DNA from: Lachnospiraceae bacterium
GTDB lineage: Bacteria; Bacillota; Clostridia; Lachnospirales; Lachnospiraceae
Reading direction: 5' to 3'
DNA: 14,641 bases
Assembly (NCBI GenBank): GCA_017475845.1
Contig: JAFVEU010000237.1
Span: 1 to 14,641, forward strand
Every line of letters begins with the position of its first letter. The first letter of the stretch is position 1. Under the pieces are notes generated by a model. That model did no database searches. It was not told the origin of the DNA and saw only the letters and a list, made by a program, of their open reading frames with translations. The translations under genes and the position numbers were made by a program. This document shows, one piece after another, positions 12,532-14,641 of this stretch.

Positions 12532-13922
12532 TTAACTCCCTGCCTGGTATCCTCTAAAATGATGCCTTTATTCAAGAGCTCGTCCCTTATCTCGTCCGCC
12601 CTCTTAAAGTCCTTGTTCTTTCTGGCTTCCTGCCTTTCGTTTATAAGGGCCTCTATGTCCTTATCCAGAAGCTCCTCACCTGAACCGAAGACTATAAGTC
12701 CCATTACATCCGTAAGACTCTTAAGCTCTTCCTTAAGGGCATTAAGGACCTCAAGGGAGCTGTTTTCATCCGCTGTGGTATTTATGTACTTCACCAGCTC
12801 AAAGATCACGGAAACCGCATCCGCGGTATTCAGGTCGTCATCCATGGCCTCGTCAAACTTTGCGGTAAATTCCTTTAACCTGTCGGAAACCGCGGGATCC
12901 TCTTCCCCGGGAGAAGCGTTCTTCAGCAGGAAATCCAGATTGTCCGCTGCGGTCTTTATCCTGTCAAGCCCCGCCTTTGCCGCTTCCATAAGCTCCGCCG
13001 AGAAATTAAGGGGACTCCTGTAATGGGCTGAAAGCATAAAGAAACGGAGTACCTGAAGATCATATTTTTTCGAGATATCCCTGACGGTAAAGAAGTTATT
13101 TAAGGATTTGCTCATCTTCTCCCCGTCGATATTTAAGAACCCGTTATGCATCCAGTAATGGGAGAACTCCACTCCGTTTGCAGCCTCGGACTGGGCGATC
13201 TCGTTCTCATGGTGGGGGAAGATAAGGTCTTCTCCGCCGGCATGGATATCTATGGTCTCCCCAAGATACTTTTTAGCCATTACGCAGCACTCCGTGTGCC
13301 AGCCGGGTCTCCCGTCGCACCAGGGTGAAGGCCAGAAGGGTTCCCCCTCCTTCTTCGGCTTCCAGAGAACAAAGTCCAGATAGTCTTCCTTCCCTTCGTT
13401 TCCGGCGACCTTAAGCTCCCTGCCGTGGCCGGCTTCCAGCTCATCGATATTCTTATGGGAAAGCTTTCCGTATTCCTTGAACTGCCTGGTGCGGAAATAC
13501 ACCGTACCGTCCTCTGCCTTATAGGCATAGCCTTTTTCGATAAGGTCCCCGATAAGATCGATCATTCCGTCGATCTCCCTTGTGGCCCTTGGATGGACTG
13601 TGGCGGGAAGCACATTTAAGCCCTCCATATCCTTTTTGCACTCGGCTATGTACTTCTCCGATATCTCATCGCAGGAAACATGCTCTTCGTTGGCGCTTTT
13701 TATTATCTTGTCGTCCACGTCGGTGAAATTGGAAACATAGTTCACCTCGTATCCCCTGTGCGCCATATAGCGCCTGAAGGTATCAAAGACGATCATGGGC
13801 CTTGCGTTCCCTATGTGTATAATGTTATATACCGTAGGGCCGCAGACATACATGCGCACCTTCTTCTCTTCAATAGGCCTGAATTCTTCTTTTCTCCTGG
13901 TCAGTGTATTGTATATCTTCAT
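12513..13922 (-). CDS. cysS: Cysteinyl-tRNA synthetase
   Basis: This class I aminoacyl-tRNA synthetase of 469 residues attaches cysteine to tRNA-Cys in the cytoplasm. The N-terminus has YVCGPTVYN with zinc ligand C27 and the ATP-binding HIGN (36-39). GWHTEC gives C212, and FPHHENE gives H237 and E241, completing the zinc site by alignment to E. coli C28/C209/H234/E238. KMSKS is at 269-273. A helical anticodon-binding C-terminus follows. The length is normal for the family (E. coli 461). The ATG follows the cysE stop after one base (TGA-A-ATG), and the end overlaps mrnC by 19 nt. Grouping with cysE links cysteine supply to its use in translation. Confidence 0.96.
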   Translation of the reverse strand: MKIYNTLTRRKEEFRPIEEKKVRMYVCGPTVYNIIHIGNARPMIVFDTFRRYMAHRGYEVNYVSNFTDVDDKIIKSANEEHVSCDEISEKYIAECKKDMEGLNVLPATVHPRATREIDGMIDLIGDLIEKGYAYKAEDGTVYFRTRQFKEYGKLSHKNIDELEAGHGRELKVAGNEGKEDYLDFVLWKPKKEGEPFWPSPWCDGRPGWHTECCVMAKKYLGETIDIHAGGEDLIFPHHENEIAQSEAANGVEFSHYWMHNGFLNIDGEKMSKSLNNFFTVRDISKKYDLQVLRFFMLSAHYRSPLNFSAELMEAAKAGLDRIKTAADNLDFLLKNASPGEEDPAVSDRLKEFTAKFDEAMDDDLNTADAVSVIFELVKYINTTADENSSLEVLNALKEELKSLTDVMGLIVFGSGEELLDKDIEALINERQEARKNKDFKRADEIRDELLNKGIILEDTRQGVKWKRAD

Positions 13923-13923
13923 T

Positions 13924-14641
13924 TCAGCTTTTCTCCTTCATGCTGCTTATCTCCCGCTCCAGCTCCTTAACGCTGTTCTTTAAGGAAATGAGCTGGTTCG
14001 TGATCTCGCTGTCCGCATGCTTCAAGTTATTGAGATCATCCTGTATGGGATCGGGAAGATTGACCTGATCCATGGTCTCTCTGGGTATCTCCCTGTTATG
14101 GTATCTGACGATCTTTCCCGGAACTCCCACAACCGTACAGTTGGCGGGTATCTCATTCAGAACAACGCTTCCGGCGCCTATCTTGGTATTTTCCCCTATG
14201 GTAAAGGAACCAAGGACCTTTGCGCCTACGGATACCATCACATTGTCCTTTAAGGTGGGATGGCGCTTTCCTTTTTCCTTGCCCGTTCCCCCCAGGGTAA
14301 CTCCCTGATAAAGGGTCACGTTATTTCCTATAACCGTGGTCTCTCCCACCACAACTCCCGAACCGTGATCGATAAAGAAGCCCTTACCTATCTTTGCCCC
14401 GGGATGGATCTCAATACCGGTGCGGTTCCTTGCTATCTGGGATATGAGCCTCGCAGTGAAATAGTATTTTTTCTCATAAAAAACATGGGCCACCCTGTAG
14501 GCCAACACCGCCCAGAAGCTGGAATAGAGGAAAACCTCCCACTTATTGTGAATGGCGGGGTCTCTTTCACGGACCACCTTTATCTCCTCTTCTATGTATT
14601 TATTTATGAAATTAGCATTCTTTTTTGCAGCAGTTAAAGCA
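13924..14641 (-). CDS. cysE: Serine O-acetyltransferase, N-terminus beyond the window
   Basis: This enzyme transfers acetyl from acetyl-CoA to serine, making O-acetylserine for cysteine synthesis. After a helical N-terminal region it has the left-handed beta-helix of hexapeptide repeats (IHPGAKIGKGFFIDHGSGVV onward). The catalytic-site loop IDHGSG, QGVTLGGTGKEKGKRHP and IGAGSVV are all present. The C-terminus ends in a short helix (SLKNSVKELEREISSMKEKS). A GTG at 14577 has GAGGAG 6 nt upstream, but the in-frame sequence before it (IEEEIKVVRERDPA) aligns with the conserved N-terminus (LKEDIDTVFDQDPA in B. subtilis), and the frame stays open to the window edge without a start codon. I therefore treat the gene as partial, with the true start outside; the apparent ribosome site is the codons for Glu-Glu. 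Confidence 0.93.
   Translation of the reverse strand, partial: ALTAAKKNANFINKYIEEEIKVVRERDPAIHNKWEVFLYSSFWAVLAYRVAHVFYEKKYYFTARLISQIARNRTGIEIHPGAKIGKGFFIDHGSGVVVGETTVIGNNVTLYQGVTLGGTGKEKGKRHPTLKDNVMVSVGAKVLGSFTIGENTKIGAGSVVLNEIPANCTVVGVPGKIVRYHNREIPRETMDQVNLPDPIQDDLNNLKHADSEITNQLISLKNSVKELEREISSMKEKS

Overview
The window looks like a chromosomal segment of a spore-former-lineage Firmicute, most likely Lachnospiraceae or a close clostridial relative (inference). The reasons are the cysE-cysS-mrnC-rlmB-sigH gene order, AGGAGG-type ribosome binding sites, TTGACA/TACAAT promoters, a tRNA gene without an encoded CCA, and a secreted-type beta-helix protein with DDGI repeats. At least eight genes here end in TGA, so the standard bacterial code applies. 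Most of the window is housekeeping.

Layout. (1) 2-2449 (+): 3' part of a large extracellular beta-helix carbohydrate-binding-type protein with a P-G-N-G-E-M tandem repeat linker. A bidirectional terminator follows. (2) 5167-2516 and 6309-5164 (-): sbcC and sbcD, a translationally coupled pair encoding the SbcCD nuclease. (3) 6485-8625 (+): a metal-efflux operon of a 72-residue HMA metallochaperone-like protein and a P1B-type ATPase that lacks its own HMA domain. It is read from a strong promoter with a near-perfect palindromic operator over the predicted transcription start. (4) 8768-8840 (+): tRNA-Thr(GGU) with its own promoter and terminator. (5) 8916-10740 (+): a tightly packed operon of a HAD phosphatase, proC (interrupted by an in-frame TGA) and an ArsR-family regulator. 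(6) 14641-10763 (-): cysE (runs off the window), cysS, mrnC, rlmB and sigH, packed with 1-19 nt overlaps or short gaps.

How they may work together. The ArsR-type regulator is a reasonable candidate to repress the metal-efflux operon through the palindrome at 6423-6446, although a tRNA and two unrelated genes separate them (inference). The cysE-to-sigH operon links cysteine synthesis, Cys-tRNA charging, rRNA maturation and methylation, and the stationary-phase sigma factor, as in Bacillus. It lacks the yacP/rae1 gene found there.

The most notable anomaly is proC. Its frame is complete except for one TGA at codon 191, placed between two helices of the dimerisation domain, with an ATG two codons later. 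I see no convincing new multi-gene defence or mobile system in this window.
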